Shown piece after piece: positions 1 through 8,106 of a DNA stretch of 64,000 bases (its first letter is position 1; the number at the start of each line of letters is the position of its first letter). The stretch comes from Nocardia sp. NBC_01503 (GTDB lineage Bacteria; Actinomycetota; Actinomycetes; Mycobacteriales; Mycobacteriaceae): positions 3,906,001 through 3,970,000 of the forward strand of contig NZ_CP109596.1 of assembly GCF_036327755.1 (NCBI RefSeq), read 5' to 3'. The notes beneath the pieces are model-generated. The model did no database searches, was not told the DNA's origin, and saw only the letters and a program-made list of their open reading frames with translations. Position numbers and translations under genes: made by a program.

Positions 1-259
1 GCTCGTCGTTCATCACATCGAGGGTCACATTGATCGCGCCCACACCGGGCACGTCATTGACGGCCTTGGTGACACGCTCGGTGATCGCGCCCTTCATCGG
101 GCACGCGGAGGTGGTCAGGTAGACCACCACGTCGACCTTGCCGTCCGGGCCGATCTCGACGCTCTTCACCATGCCCAATTCGGTGATCGGTTTCCGGATC
201 TCCGGGTCGTTCACCTTCGCGAGCGCGCCCCGCACATCCGATTCCGTTACCACTGGCAT
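1..259 (-). CDS. mrp: Mrp/ApbC-family iron-sulfur cluster carrier ATPase, N-terminal part only
   Basis: Only the first 86 codons lie in the window; the gene runs off the left edge. The protein begins MPVVTESDVRGALAKVNDPE and shows the MIP18/DUF59 fold found at the N-terminus of Mrp proteins, including the Cys-containing TTSACPMKG motif around residue 53. The P-loop ATPase domain that should follow is outside the window, so the assignment to full-length Mrp rather than a stand-alone DUF59 protein is inference. It is supported by the neighbouring transglycosylase, DUF1003 and MgtE-like genes, which follow mrp in mycobacteria. The family assembles or carries Fe-S clusters in the cytoplasm. No clear ribosome binding site precedes the ATG. 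Confidence 0.8.
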   Translation of the reverse strand, partial: MPVVTESDVRGALAKVNDPEIRKPITELGMVKSVEIGPDGKVDVVVYLTTSACPMKGAITERVTKAVNDVPGVGAINVTLDVMNDE

Positions 260-633
260 ACGGAAAGAATAGGAGTTACGGCGTACCGGGCCGCCACGGG
301 GACCGGCTCGGGCGCCTCAGCGGGGACCGGCCCGGCGATTACGCCACCCGCCGACCGTGCTGCCGAGCTCGATGCGCACGAGATCAAGTGGGCGGCAGCG
401 CTCAATGCGCCGGGCGGAACCGTCTCGGTCGGGGACGCCGAGCGGTACGGCGGTTGCGGGCCGAGCTCGAGTCGTCCGCCTCCTGTCATCCCGGCGCGTT
501 CGCTGCGGGGAGGCATACCTGTGCGGCGCTGGGTGGCGGTGGTTCCCGGCCAAAAACATGCCGGGATGACGGGTGCGCGCGTGCTGGGGTGATGGGTGCG
601 CGTGCCGGGACGGAGGGCGGGGCCGGCCGGTTG
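260..633. other. Intergenic region with one palindromic repeat copy
   Basis: This 374-bp stretch separates mrp from the first transglycosylase gene; both are read leftward. Its right half holds a copy of the GTCATCCCGG repeat family (485-573). The left half has an open frame on the plus strand (275-592) preceded by AGGAG, but there is no start codon at a usable distance, so I do not call a gene. Confidence 0.6.
485..573. repeat. Palindromic intergenic repeat, copy A
   Basis: The left arm GTCATCCCGGCGCG (485-498) is answered by TTCCCGGCC (543-551) and GCCGGGATGAC (560-570). It is the same family as the elements near 16.6, 58.1 and 63.9 kb. The outer arms are conserved, while the inner left arm is degraded compared with the complete copy at 63858-63950. 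It sits just downstream of the leftward transglycosylase gene and could help end its transcript. Confidence 0.65.
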
Positions 634-1503
634 TCAGATGCGGGGCAGGGCCGAGGCTCCCGGGGCGATGCCGGTGGAGTAGGCGGTTTCCCAGGCCATC
701 ACGTTGGCGACGTAGGCCATGGAGTTGTTGTAGCGCAGGATGGCGCGGGTCTGCTGGGCCGGATCGCGCATATCGAGATTGCCCGAGCACAGGTACTTGC
801 CCGCGGTGAGGGCGGCGTCGAAGAGGTTCTGCGGGTCCGCGATGCCGTCGCCATTGCCGTCGGCGGCGTACTTGCGCCAGGTCTGCGGGAGGAACTGCAT
901 GGGGCCGATGGCGCGGTCGTAGGAGGCCAGGCCGTCCAGTTCGCCGCCGTCGGTGTCGTGCACGACATTGTTGCCCCACAGGCTGCCGTCCAGGACCGGG
1001 CCGTAGACCGGATCGATGGGGTTGCCGTCGGCATCGGCTTTACCGCCGAAGGCGTGCGTGGATTCGACGCGGCCGATACCGGCGAGCAGTGACCACGGCA
1101 TGGCGCAGGCCGGATTCTCCAGGGCCAGAATGCGTTCGGCGTTCTGATAGGCGTTCTCGGCGATACCCGGCATGCCGATCGGACCGGCGGGCAGGGCGGC
1201 GGGTACGCGGCCGTCCGGCAGGGCGACGGTCTTCACGACCGGAGGGCCAACGGGGACAACCTGTTTGGCCTCACGAAGCATGGGTTCCAGGGCGGCGACC
1301 GGCGCGGCGGCCGCCTCCGGTCTGGGTAGGGCTTCGTCCGCCTCCGGCGAAAACTCGTGCTGGAGTGCGGAAGTGAGGCTGCCGACGAGGTTGCCGTCGG
1401 AGGCGCCGGTGACGGTGGCGAGGCCCGCGGGCACGAGGCTGGTGAGTGCTATCACCGATCCGCGGCGAATCGTCGGAACCGGGGGCTTACGGTGACGTCC
1501 CAC
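634..1503 (-). CDS. Secreted lytic transglycosylase (SLT_2/MltB-like)
   Basis: Probable peptidoglycan lytic transglycosylase acting outside the membrane. An N-terminal hydrophobic segment (GSVIALTSLVPAGLATV) serves as a signal or anchor. The catalytic domain has PWSLLAGIGRVEST with the presumed catalytic Glu, then GPMQFLPQTW, a DGNGDG calcium-like loop, AALTAGKYLC and RYNNSMAYV, the order seen in the MltB/SLT_2 family. I prefer the GTG at 1503 (protein MGRHRKPPV...), because GGAGGG lies 10 nt upstream; an in-frame ATG at 1521 overlaps that site and is the alternative. It is a paralogue of the next gene upstream but lacks that gene's long C-terminal tail. Both probably arose by duplication. 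Confidence 0.85.
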   Translation of the reverse strand: MGRHRKPPVPTIRRGSVIALTSLVPAGLATVTGASDGNLVGSLTSALQHEFSPEADEALPRPEAAAAPVAALEPMLREAKQVVPVGPPVVKTVALPDGRVPAALPAGPIGMPGIAENAYQNAERILALENPACAMPWSLLAGIGRVESTHAFGGKADADGNPIDPVYGPVLDGSLWGNNVVHDTDGGELDGLASYDRAIGPMQFLPQTWRKYAADGNGDGIADPQNLFDAALTAGKYLCSGNLDMRDPAQQTRAILRYNNSMAYVANVMAWETAYSTGIAPGASALPRI

Positions 1504-1696
1504 TTGGTGCTGACCCTCCATTGCCGGCGGTTCTTGCGAAACCGTTTGACGCAGTGAGGGCCACGCTACATCATTCGAGACCGTTCCGTTACTGCTTCGT
1601 AATCATTCTTGATGATTCGGCTACGGGGAGTTGGTTAACGAGACCGGATCTCGGACCCCGGCAAAGCGGACTAAAGGTGCGTCGGCAAACAACTGT

Positions 1697-1725
1697 AACC
1701 CCTTGGGCCTCGGGCTCAAGGGGTA
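1697..1725 (-). terminator. Hairpin terminator after the longer transglycosylase gene
   Basis: ACCCCTTG (1698-1705) pairs with CAAGGGGT (1717-1724), with GCC/GGC pairs in between. It begins about 15 nt past the leftward stop codon at 1740. On the minus strand the stem is followed by a T-rich stretch, as expected for intrinsic termination. Confidence 0.6.
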
Positions 1726-1739
1726 ACGGCCGCAATGGA

Positions 1740-3149
1740 TTACGGGACGGCCGGGGCCGGCGGAGCGGGCAGCGGAATGGTGATGCCGAACGGGAGGGTG
1801 ATGCCGGGGGCCGGGGTGGTCGGATCGACCGACTCCGGGGCCGGATCGACCGGCGCGGCGGGGGCGGGCTCGTCGGTCGCGGCGGGCTGGGCCGGTTGAT
1901 TGTTCGGTTGCTGACCCTGCGGCTGGACCGCCGGATCCTGTTGCTGCGGCTGGGTGCAGGTGGTGGTCTTCTCGATCGGCTTACCGTCCGGACCGAACTG
2001 CTGGACCTGGTCCTGGTTGGCCTTGTCCTGCTCACCCGTCTGCAGGCCGTCCTCGGGCTTGGCGTCCGGCTTCACCTCGGTGGCCGGAAGCTGCACTGAC
2101 TCACAGGGATTCGCGGGTACCGCGGGCGCGGGGCAGAAGATGCCGCAGGGGATGGGCGGCAGGCCGGGGATGGTGATCATCACCTGGGTCTGCGTGGCCT
2201 GGGTGGTGCTCGGCGGTGCGTCGGTGGTGGTAGTGGTCGTGGTGGCCGGGATATTCACCGAGGCGGCCGTCATATCCGGTCCGGCGGTGAGCGCGCCGGG
2301 CGGGATCATCTCGGCGGAGATGTTCACCGGCGCGGGCGTGCCGCCGGTCTTGTACGCGTTCGACCAGCTGAGCACATTGGCCGCGTACGACATGGAGTTG
2401 TTGTAGCGCAGTACGGCTCGCAGCTGCTGGGCCGGATCGCGCAGATCCAGACCGCCCGAGCAGAGGTACTTGCCCGCGGCCAGCGCGGCATCGAAGACAT
2501 TGTTCGGATCGGCGACACCGTCGCCGTTACCGTCCGAGGCGTAGTTGGTCCAGGTGCTGGGCAGGAACTGCATCGGTCCGACGGCGCGCACATAACTGCC
2601 GTTGGTGGCCTTGATGACCTCGTTACCGGGCAGTGTCCCGTCGAGCGCCGGACCGTAGATCGGCGAGATGGTGGTGCCCGCTGCATCGGTGTGCCCGCCA
2701 CTGGCGTGCAGTGATTCGATGCGCCCGATTCCGGCGAGCAGATTCCACGGCAGCCCACATCCGGGCGTCGAGGACTCCAGTGCCAGTTCGGCATTGCGGT
2801 AGGCGGCCAGCACCAGCTCCGGAATGCCGAGCGCGCCGGTGCCGCCCGGTAGCGCGATGTTCTGCAGCTGCACATTGCCGCCGAGCGCGCCGTCGGCGGG
2901 CGGGGTCATGGCGCTGAGTTTGCGCGGTGCCTCGGGTGCGGCGGGCACCAGCCCGACGGTCTGATCCGAGGCGGTTTCCACGGATTTGCCACCGGAGGTA
3001 TCGGAGGCCGCGGCGGCCAGCAGCGCCTCGGGCGCGGCCTGCGGAGTCTCGGTATGCACCGGGGTGGTGGTGGCCGAACCGGCGGTGACCAGGCCCGCTA
3101 TCAGCAGCGCCGACGCTGTCACCGGTGCAGATATTCTCTTCGCCACCAC
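1740..3149 (-). CDS. Secreted lytic transglycosylase (SLT_2/MltB-like) with Pro/Thr/Gln-rich tail
   Basis: Probable cell-wall lytic transglycosylase of 469 residues. The start is one of two consecutive GTG codons (3149 or 3146), 5-8 nt after GAGGGG; the open frame extends upstream to 3248 but has no comparable site. A signal sequence (VTASALLIAGLVTAGSA) leads to a low-complexity region and a catalytic domain with PWNLLAGIGRIES, GPMQFLPSTW, DGNGDG, AALAAGKYLC and RYNNSMSYA. The last 180 or so residues are Pro-, Thr-, Gln- and Ala-rich with a small Cys-containing segment (IPCGIFCPAP), probably a wall-spanning or protein-interaction tail. It is paralogous to the 634-1503 gene. Confidence 0.87.
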   Translation of the reverse strand: MVAKRISAPVTASALLIAGLVTAGSATTTPVHTETPQAAPEALLAAAASDTSGGKSVETASDQTVGLVPAAPEAPRKLSAMTPPADGALGGNVQLQNIALPGGTGALGIPELVLAAYRNAELALESSTPGCGLPWNLLAGIGRIESLHASGGHTDAAGTTISPIYGPALDGTLPGNEVIKATNGSYVRAVGPMQFLPSTWTNYASDGNGDGVADPNNVFDAALAAGKYLCSGGLDLRDPAQQLRAVLRYNNSMSYAANVLSWSNAYKTGGTPAPVNISAEMIPPGALTAGPDMTAASVNIPATTTTTTTDAPPSTTQATQTQVMITIPGLPPIPCGIFCPAPAVPANPCESVQLPATEVKPDAKPEDGLQTGEQDKANQDQVQQFGPDGKPIEKTTTCTQPQQQDPAVQPQGQQPNNQPAQPAATDEPAPAAPVDPAPESVDPTTPAPGITLPFGITIPLPAPPAPAVP

Positions 3150-3278
3150 ACAATCCCCTCGGTCGTGCGGCCGGTTCCCGGTGACGAGGGCCGCAATACG
3201 CGGGTGTCTGGGTCGGTCGCTCGGAACAACGTGATCCAGGTTACCCATCCGTAAGCTTGTTGTGTACAGCTTGTGCGG

Positions 3279-3866
3279 TTAGTCGCCATCTTTCTGCGGC
3301 GAAATTGCGACCTCCGCCCTCTTTCGATCGGTATTCTTCTTGGCTTTGCGCTCCTTGACGACCTCGCCGTCGGTCATCAGTTTCTCCAACCTGACCAGGG
3401 CATCCTTGACATCATCCAGCTCGCGGCGCAGATAGTCACGAGTCGCCACCTCGCCGACGGCGAGTCGCAGCGAAGCCAGTTCGCGCGCCAGGAATTCGGT
3501 GTCGGCCTTTGTCTGGGCAGCTCGGGTCCGATCCTCCTCGAGTGCTACGCGGTCGCGGTTGTCCTGCCGGTTCTGTGCCAGCAGGATGAGCGGCGCGGCG
3601 TAGGCGGCCTGGGTGGAGAAGGCGAGGTTCAACAGGATGAACGGATACGGATCCCACTGCAGCCGGATCGCGAAGACATTGAGCGCGATCCAGACGATCA
3701 CGATCGCCGTCTGGATCACCAGATAGCGGCCGGTGCCCAGGAAACGCGCGACCTTCTCACTACTGCGCGCGAGAGCCTCTGCGTCCCAATCGAATCCGCG
3801 GAAGCGGGTCTCCATCGGCGACTCCAGGCGCTGGCGCGCGCTGGTCTTGTCCATACGGTCGGTCAT
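3279..3866 (-). CDS. DUF1003 family membrane protein
   Basis: This 195-residue protein contains the DUF1003 signature, with two hydrophobic segments (YLVIQTAIVIVWIALNVFA, then PFILLNLAFSTQAAYAAP) flanking WDPYPF. A long charged C-terminal helix follows (ALEEDRTRAAQTKADTEFLA onward), probably a cytoplasmic coiled coil. The function of the family is unknown. Its ATG overlaps the stop of the PRC/MgtE_N/CBS gene by 4 bp (ATGA), so the two are translationally coupled. The pair is also adjacent in M. tuberculosis as I recall it, which suggests a shared role in membrane or divalent-cation physiology. Confidence 0.9.
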   Translation of the reverse strand: MTDRMDKTSARQRLESPMETRFRGFDWDAEALARSSEKVARFLGTGRYLVIQTAIVIVWIALNVFAIRLQWDPYPFILLNLAFSTQAAYAAPLILLAQNRQDNRDRVALEEDRTRAAQTKADTEFLARELASLRLAVGEVATRDYLRRELDDVKDALVRLEKLMTDGEVVKERKAKKNTDRKRAEVAISPQKDGD

Positions 3867-5188
3867 GCGCGGCCTCCGGTGCCGTCGATCAGCGGAATAC
3901 CGTGCACGTCGTGGTTGTCCTCATCCTGTTCGCGCCAATCCTCCGGCAGTAGATGGTCGAGGACGTCGTCGACGGTCACCGCGCCCAGTAGATGATTCTC
4001 CGCGTCCACCACCGGTCCGCACACCAGGTTGTAGGTGGCGAAGTAACGGGTCACGGCGGTGAGCGGGGCCTCCGGGCGCAACTGCACCAGATCATCGTCG
4101 ACAATGCCGCCGACCAGGTTCGCCGGAGGTTCGCGCAGCAGTTGCTGGAAGTGCACGCAGCCGATGTAGCGACCGGTCGGGGTGGCGGTCGGCGGGCGCA
4201 CCACGAAGGCCATGGTGGCCAGCGCGGGCGTCAACTCCGGATCGCGGATGCGGGCCAGGGCCTCGGCCACCGTGGTGGCCGGGGTGAGCACCACCGGCTT
4301 GGAGGTCATCAGACCACCGGCGGTGTACGGGGCGTGTTCGAGCAGTCGCCGGACCGGTTCGGAATCCTCCGGATCCATAAGCGCCAGTAGCGATTCCGCC
4401 TCACCCTCGGGCAGCTCGCCGAGCAGGTCGGCGGCATCGTCGGGGTCCATGGCCTCGAGCAGATCCGCGGCGCGCTCCACGCCGAGCTGCTCCAGCAGCT
4501 CCACCTGATCGGTCTCGGGCAACTCCTGCACCACATCGGCGAGTCGCTCGTCGTCGAAGGCGGCGGCCACCTCGATGCGGCGCTTGCGCGGCAGCTCGCG
4601 CAGCATATGCGCCACATCGGCCGGCCGCATGCCCTCGAACTGGGTGAGCAGCTGGGTCACATCCTGGCCGGGCAGATTCAATTCGGTCTGAGTGAGCCCG
4701 CGCACCTGGGCCCAATCCACCACGTGCACCGCACCGCGCCGGCCGAATCCGACGCCGAGTCGGCGGCGTTCGCGCACCGCGACCCGGGAGACCAGATAGT
4801 CGCGGGTGCGGGACTGTTCGATGCCGAGGTCGACCACCACCACATCGGTATCGGCCAGCTGCGGCAACTCCGGATCGGCGACCCGCACCGTGGAATCGAG
4901 AATCTGCGCGATGGCCAGCATTTCACCGGCCCGTCGCTCGAAACGCCGCACGCTGATGGTCCCGGTGGTCAGCGTCACCGCACCCGGATCGATCGCCTGC
5001 ACCCGCAGCATCGGCACGAAAATCCGTTTGCGCGTGGGCAGTTCGACGAGGATGCCGAGTACGCGCGGCTGCTGCCGGTCATACCGGACGGAGATCACCA
5101 GATCGCGAACGCGGCCGATAGACTCCCCGTCCGGTCCCAATACCACCAAGCCCGCGAGCCGGGCGGCGAAAACTCTCGTCGCTGCCAT
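3863..5188 (-). CDS. PRC-barrel / MgtE N-terminal / CBS domain protein
   Basis: Predicted cytoplasmic protein of 441 residues. An N-terminal PRC-barrel-like segment (LAGLVVLGPDGESIGRVRDLVI) is followed by an MgtE_N superhelical repeat region (DERLADVVQELPE, AADLLEAMDPDDAADLLGEL) and a CBS pair ending LGAVTVDDVLDHLLPEDW. The MgtE transmembrane channel domain is absent, so it is probably a Mg2+- or nucleotide-sensing regulator and not a transporter. I place the start at the ATG at 5188; the open frame continues upstream, but the proposed N-terminus opens directly into the PRC fold and the upstream part overlaps the divergent CoA-ester lyase gene. It is the first gene of a two-gene operon with the DUF1003 gene. 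Confidence 0.87.
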   Translation of the reverse strand: MAATRVFAARLAGLVVLGPDGESIGRVRDLVISVRYDRQQPRVLGILVELPTRKRIFVPMLRVQAIDPGAVTLTTGTISVRRFERRAGEMLAIAQILDSTVRVADPELPQLADTDVVVVDLGIEQSRTRDYLVSRVAVRERRRLGVGFGRRGAVHVVDWAQVRGLTQTELNLPGQDVTQLLTQFEGMRPADVAHMLRELPRKRRIEVAAAFDDERLADVVQELPETDQVELLEQLGVERAADLLEAMDPDDAADLLGELPEGEAESLLALMDPEDSEPVRRLLEHAPYTAGGLMTSKPVVLTPATTVAEALARIRDPELTPALATMAFVVRPPTATPTGRYIGCVHFQQLLREPPANLVGGIVDDDLVQLRPEAPLTAVTRYFATYNLVCGPVVDAENHLLGAVTVDDVLDHLLPEDWREQDEDNHDVHGIPLIDGTGGRA

Positions 5189-5260
5189 GAGTGTCAAGGT
5201 TAGTGGTTCGGGGCTGCCCGAAATGTCGCGCCACGAGCGCGGACGTAGAAGGAGTGACTC

Positions 5261-6196
5261 ATGACATCGCGCCGTACGGTGCTCGCCGTCCCCGGCAGCA
5301 ATCCCCGCATGATGGAGAAGGCCAAGGGGCTGGCCGCCGACGAGGTGTTCCTCGATCTCGAGGATGCCGTCGCGCCCGCCGCCAAAGCGCAAGCGCGGGC
5401 CAATATCGTGGCCGCGCTGAACTCCGACGGCTGGGGTGAGCAGATTCGCGTTGTGCGAGTCAATGATTGGACCACCGAGCACACCTACGCCGATGTCATC
5501 GCGGTGGTGGACGGCGCGGGCGACCGCATCGACGCGCTGCTGCTGCCCAAGGTCACCGACGCCGGTCAGGTACAGGCGCTGGACCTGCTGCTGACCCAGT
5601 TGGAGAAGGCCAACGGCCTGCCGATCGGGCGGATCGGCATCGAACCGCAGATCGAGAACGCGCTGGGACTGCGCAATATCGACGCCATCGCCACCGCGAG
5701 CCCGCGCGTGCGGACCCTGGTCTTCGGTCCGGCCGACTTCATGGCCTCGATCAATATGCGCACCCTGGTCGTCGGCGAACAGCCCGAGGGCTACGAACCC
5801 GGTGACGCGTATCACCACATCTATATGACGATCCTGCTCGCGGCGCGGGCGCACGGTTTGCAGGCCATCGACGGGCCGTACCTGGCGGTGCGCGATATCG
5901 ACGGCTTCCGGCGCAACGCATCACGCACCGCCGCACTGGGTTTCGACGGTAAGTGGGTATTGCATCCGGATCAGATCGCGGCCGGTAACGAGATCTTCAG
6001 CCCACGTCAGGCCGACTACGACCGCGCCGAGGAAATTCTGGACGCGTACGCTTTTCACACATCGGCCGCGGGCGGAGCTCGCGGAGCGGTCATGCTCGGC
6101 GACGAGATGATCGACGAGGCCAGCGCCAAGATGGCGCAGGTGATCGCTGATAAAGGACGAGCGGCGAAAATGACGCGTGCCACGCCTTCTTTTTGA
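5261..6196 (+). CDS. HpcH/HpaI-family CoA ester lyase (CitE-like)
   Basis: Stand-alone CitE-like/malyl-CoA-lyase-type C-C lyase of 311 residues, a TIM-barrel enzyme of the HpcH/HpaI aldolase superfamily. Visible marks are VLAVPGSNPRMMEKA at the N-terminus, the Mg2+-binding acid segment FLDLEDAVAP, EPQIENALGLRNI, the FGPADFMAS loop and GFDGKWVLHPDQI near the C-terminus. No citrate lyase alpha or gamma subunit genes are nearby, so a complete citrate lyase is unlikely; cleavage or formation of a malyl-, citramalyl- or methylmalyl-type CoA ester is the likely chemistry, with the exact substrate unknown. GAAGGAG precedes the ATG. It is divergent from the MgtE-like gene. Confidence 0.9.
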   Translation: MTSRRTVLAVPGSNPRMMEKAKGLAADEVFLDLEDAVAPAAKAQARANIVAALNSDGWGEQIRVVRVNDWTTEHTYADVIAVVDGAGDRIDALLLPKVTDAGQVQALDLLLTQLEKANGLPIGRIGIEPQIENALGLRNIDAIATASPRVRTLVFGPADFMASINMRTLVVGEQPEGYEPGDAYHHIYMTILLAARAHGLQAIDGPYLAVRDIDGFRRNASRTAALGFDGKWVLHPDQIAAGNEIFSPRQADYDRAEEILDAYAFHTSAAGGARGAVMLGDEMIDEASAKMAQVIADKGRAAKMTRATPSF

Positions 6197-6245
6197 TCGG
6201 CGCTGCGAACCGCCGTCCGCTGACGAGAAATAGCATGATGGAGCC

Positions 6246-6728
6246 ATGACGAATCCCTTGGGGAACTCGAGCCGGAACCGTCCGGGCCTACCGACGCCAC
6301 CGTCGGGCTGGCCGGTCGGGTCCTACCCGACCTACGCCGAGGCACAGCGTGCGGTCGATTACCTGGCCGACAATTCCTTCCCGGTGGAGAACGTGACCAT
6401 CGTCGGCGTCGATCTCATGCAGGTCGAACGCGTGCTCTATCGCCTGACCTGGGGCAAGGTCATCGGTGGGGGTGTGGTGTCGGGCGCTTGGCTGGGCCTG
6501 TTCATCGGCCTGCTGCTGAGCCTGTTCTCCTCCAGCGGCGCGATTCTGGTCGGCTTGATCGGCGGCATCGTCTTCGGCGTCATCTCCACCACCATCCCGT
6601 ACGCCGCCACGCGCGGGCAGCGGGATTTCGCTTCCACCATGCAGTTGGTGGCGGGGCGCTATGACGTGCTGTGCGATCCCAAGGCCGCCGAACAGGCGCG
6701 TGACATGCTGGCTCGGCTGGCCATCTAG
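6246..6728 (+). CDS. YflT-like general stress membrane protein (PF11181 type)
   Basis: A 160-residue protein. The N-terminal half (PVGSYPTYAEAQRAVDYLAD followed by PVENVTIVGVDL) is the YflT/general-stress-protein-17M fold; the middle holds two glycine-rich membrane helices (GVVSGAWLGLFIGLLLSLF and AILVGLIGGIVFGVISTT). The C-terminus returns to a soluble strand-helix motif (YDVLCDPKAAEQARDMLARL). Function is unknown; relatives are general-stress proteins. It ends 3 bp before the SUFU-domain gene, so the two are probably cotranscribed. Confidence 0.85.
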   Translation: MTNPLGNSSRNRPGLPTPPSGWPVGSYPTYAEAQRAVDYLADNSFPVENVTIVGVDLMQVERVLYRLTWGKVIGGGVVSGAWLGLFIGLLLSLFSSSGAILVGLIGGIVFGVISTTIPYAATRGQRDFASTMQLVAGRYDVLCDPKAAEQARDMLARLAI

Positions 6729-6731
6729 CGC

Positions 6732-7307
6732 ATGGATGTGATCGACAAGGTCCGGGCCGGGGTGCTCGGACACTTCGGAGTGGAGTCCGCGGACGCGGCC
6801 TCGGTGACCTTCCTCGGGCTGGAGCCCATCGAGATCCTGCGGATTCCCGATGGCGATCTGGTGCACTATGTGACGCTCGGTGGTTCGCGGCATCCCATGA
6901 CGGATCCGACGGCGGCACTGGCCGATCCGGTGCGCGGACCGCGCGCGGAGTTGGCGTTGACGCTGCGCGGCGGGGTCGGGGCGGGCGCGGGCCTGACCCG
7001 TGCGCTCGCGGTATTGGTGGCCTCACCCTCGGTGGAAGGCATTGTGCTGCAGGCCGATGCGCTGCTGGATCTGGGAGAACCGCTGTGGCTCAACGCGCCT
7101 TTCACGGCGGTACTGCTCGAAGACAGCGATATCGCCGCGGTGGAGTTGCCGGAACCCGCTGAGCCGGTGCGGTTTCTGACCGCCACACCGATTACCGCGA
7201 CCGAGGCGGCCTGGGTGCGTATTCGCGGTGCCGCCGCGCTGCGCGATGCCTGGACCGAGGCGAAAATCGATGTACGCGACGCGGATCGCGGCGCGGCCTC
7301 GCTCTGA
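6732..7307 (+). CDS. Suppressor-of-fused (SUFU) domain protein
   Basis: Cytoplasmic 191-residue protein with the bacterial SUFU domain (PF05076): the RAELALTLR strand, an ARALAVLVASPSVEG-like helix, and WLNAPFTAVLLEDS, a hallmark of the family in the form that predicts a VLL.E segment after the conserved NAPF. In bacteria SUFU proteins are of unclear function; some act as immunity or chaperone-like partners. No toxin gene is adjacent. It sits 3 bp after the YflT-like gene and its stop is just before the convergent corA remnant at 7312. Confidence 0.8.
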   Translation: MDVIDKVRAGVLGHFGVESADAASVTFLGLEPIEILRIPDGDLVHYVTLGGSRHPMTDPTAALADPVRGPRAELALTLRGGVGAGAGLTRALAVLVASPSVEGIVLQADALLDLGEPLWLNAPFTAVLLEDSDIAAVELPEPAEPVRFLTATPITATEAAWVRIRGAAALRDAWTEAKIDVRDADRGAASL

Positions 7308-7311
7308 GCTA

Positions 7312-7987
7312 CAACCAGTTGTTGCGGTGGAAGTTCGCGTAGAGCGCACCGCACAACACCACCATGAGTGCGACGACCCCGGGATAGCCGAAGGTCCAGC
7401 GTAATTCGGGCATATGGTCGAAGTTCATACCGTAGATGCCCGCGATCATGGTCGGCACCGCCGCCATGGCGGCGTAGGCGGAGATCTTTCGCATATCGGT
7501 GTTCTGCTGCACGCTCACCTTGGCCGCTGTGATCGCCGTGTCGCACGGTGATCACGAAATCGGGGCCGAGGAAGATCATGATCTCGCCGGTGTCCACGAT
7601 CTCGCTGACGGTGTTGAGTTCGTGCACGTGATAGGAGACCGTGCGCAGCACCAGGAACAGAATGTCGTCGTAGCGTTCGAGTTTGGGTCGCTGATGCGCG
7701 CTCACCGCGTCCTCCACCGCGAGTGAGTGCAGACCGAATGATTTCGCCACGTCCGTCATCAGCGAGGTGCTCGGCTCGAGCAGACCGAGCCAGACGAAAC
7801 CTTCGCCGCGCTTGCGCACCTCGGCCAATGCCTCGGCATAGGTGCAGTGCGCCGCCAGTCGTTTGCCGTCCACGTAGACCGCGCAGTCGACCACCACATT
7901 CGCGCCGTGCTTCGGCGTGGCCGTATGCGGGTGCGCCTGCGCCCGATTCGGCCAGCGGAAGGACGGAAGTTGCGGTAGCGAGGACAC
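7312..7987 (-). pseudogene. corA: CorA-type Mg2+/Co2+ transporter with internal frame-breaking deletion
   Basis: The first part of a CorA reads from a GTG at 7987 (VDCAVYVDGKRL, SLAVEDAVSAHQRPKLERYDD, IMIFLGPDFVITVRHGDH) and leaves frame near 7521-7530. From there a different frame resumes exactly at the conserved C-terminal end (KVSVQQNTDMRKISAYAA, the GMN selectivity motif in IAGIYGMNFDHMPE, TM2, and the final NNWL). The roughly 130 residues normally lying between FVITVRHGD and the VQQNTDMRKI segment, which form the long coiled stalk helices, are missing. The join is therefore a deletion of about 390 bp that also shifts frame, and no functional pore protein can be made. An assembly artefact is possible. 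It is convergent with the SUFU gene. Confidence 0.85.
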
Positions 7988-8106
7988 TCGCCGGAGTCTA
8001 GTTCGCGCTGATGGCCGGAGTCGTGAGCAGCGCGGGCCCGATTGTGCGCACCGCGCTCGGACCGGCTGCCCGGGGCGGTTGCGGCGGCGCAGGCAAGATA
8101 GACCCT

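Noticed and set aside
275..592. Plus-strand open frame with AGGAG upstream between mrp and the transglycosylase gene.
   Set aside because: No ATG, GTG or TTG follows at a usable distance, and the frame reads into a palindromic repeat.
1504..1739. Possible c-di-AMP (ydaO-type) riboswitch before the transglycosylase genes, as found before related cell-wall genes.
   Set aside because: I could not find the conserved junction sequences of that riboswitch upstream of either gene. A covariance-model search would decide.
7312..7518. The C-terminal CorA fragment as a stand-alone small membrane protein.
   Set aside because: It starts inside a conserved helix of CorA and has no ribosome binding site of its own; it is the tail of the broken gene.
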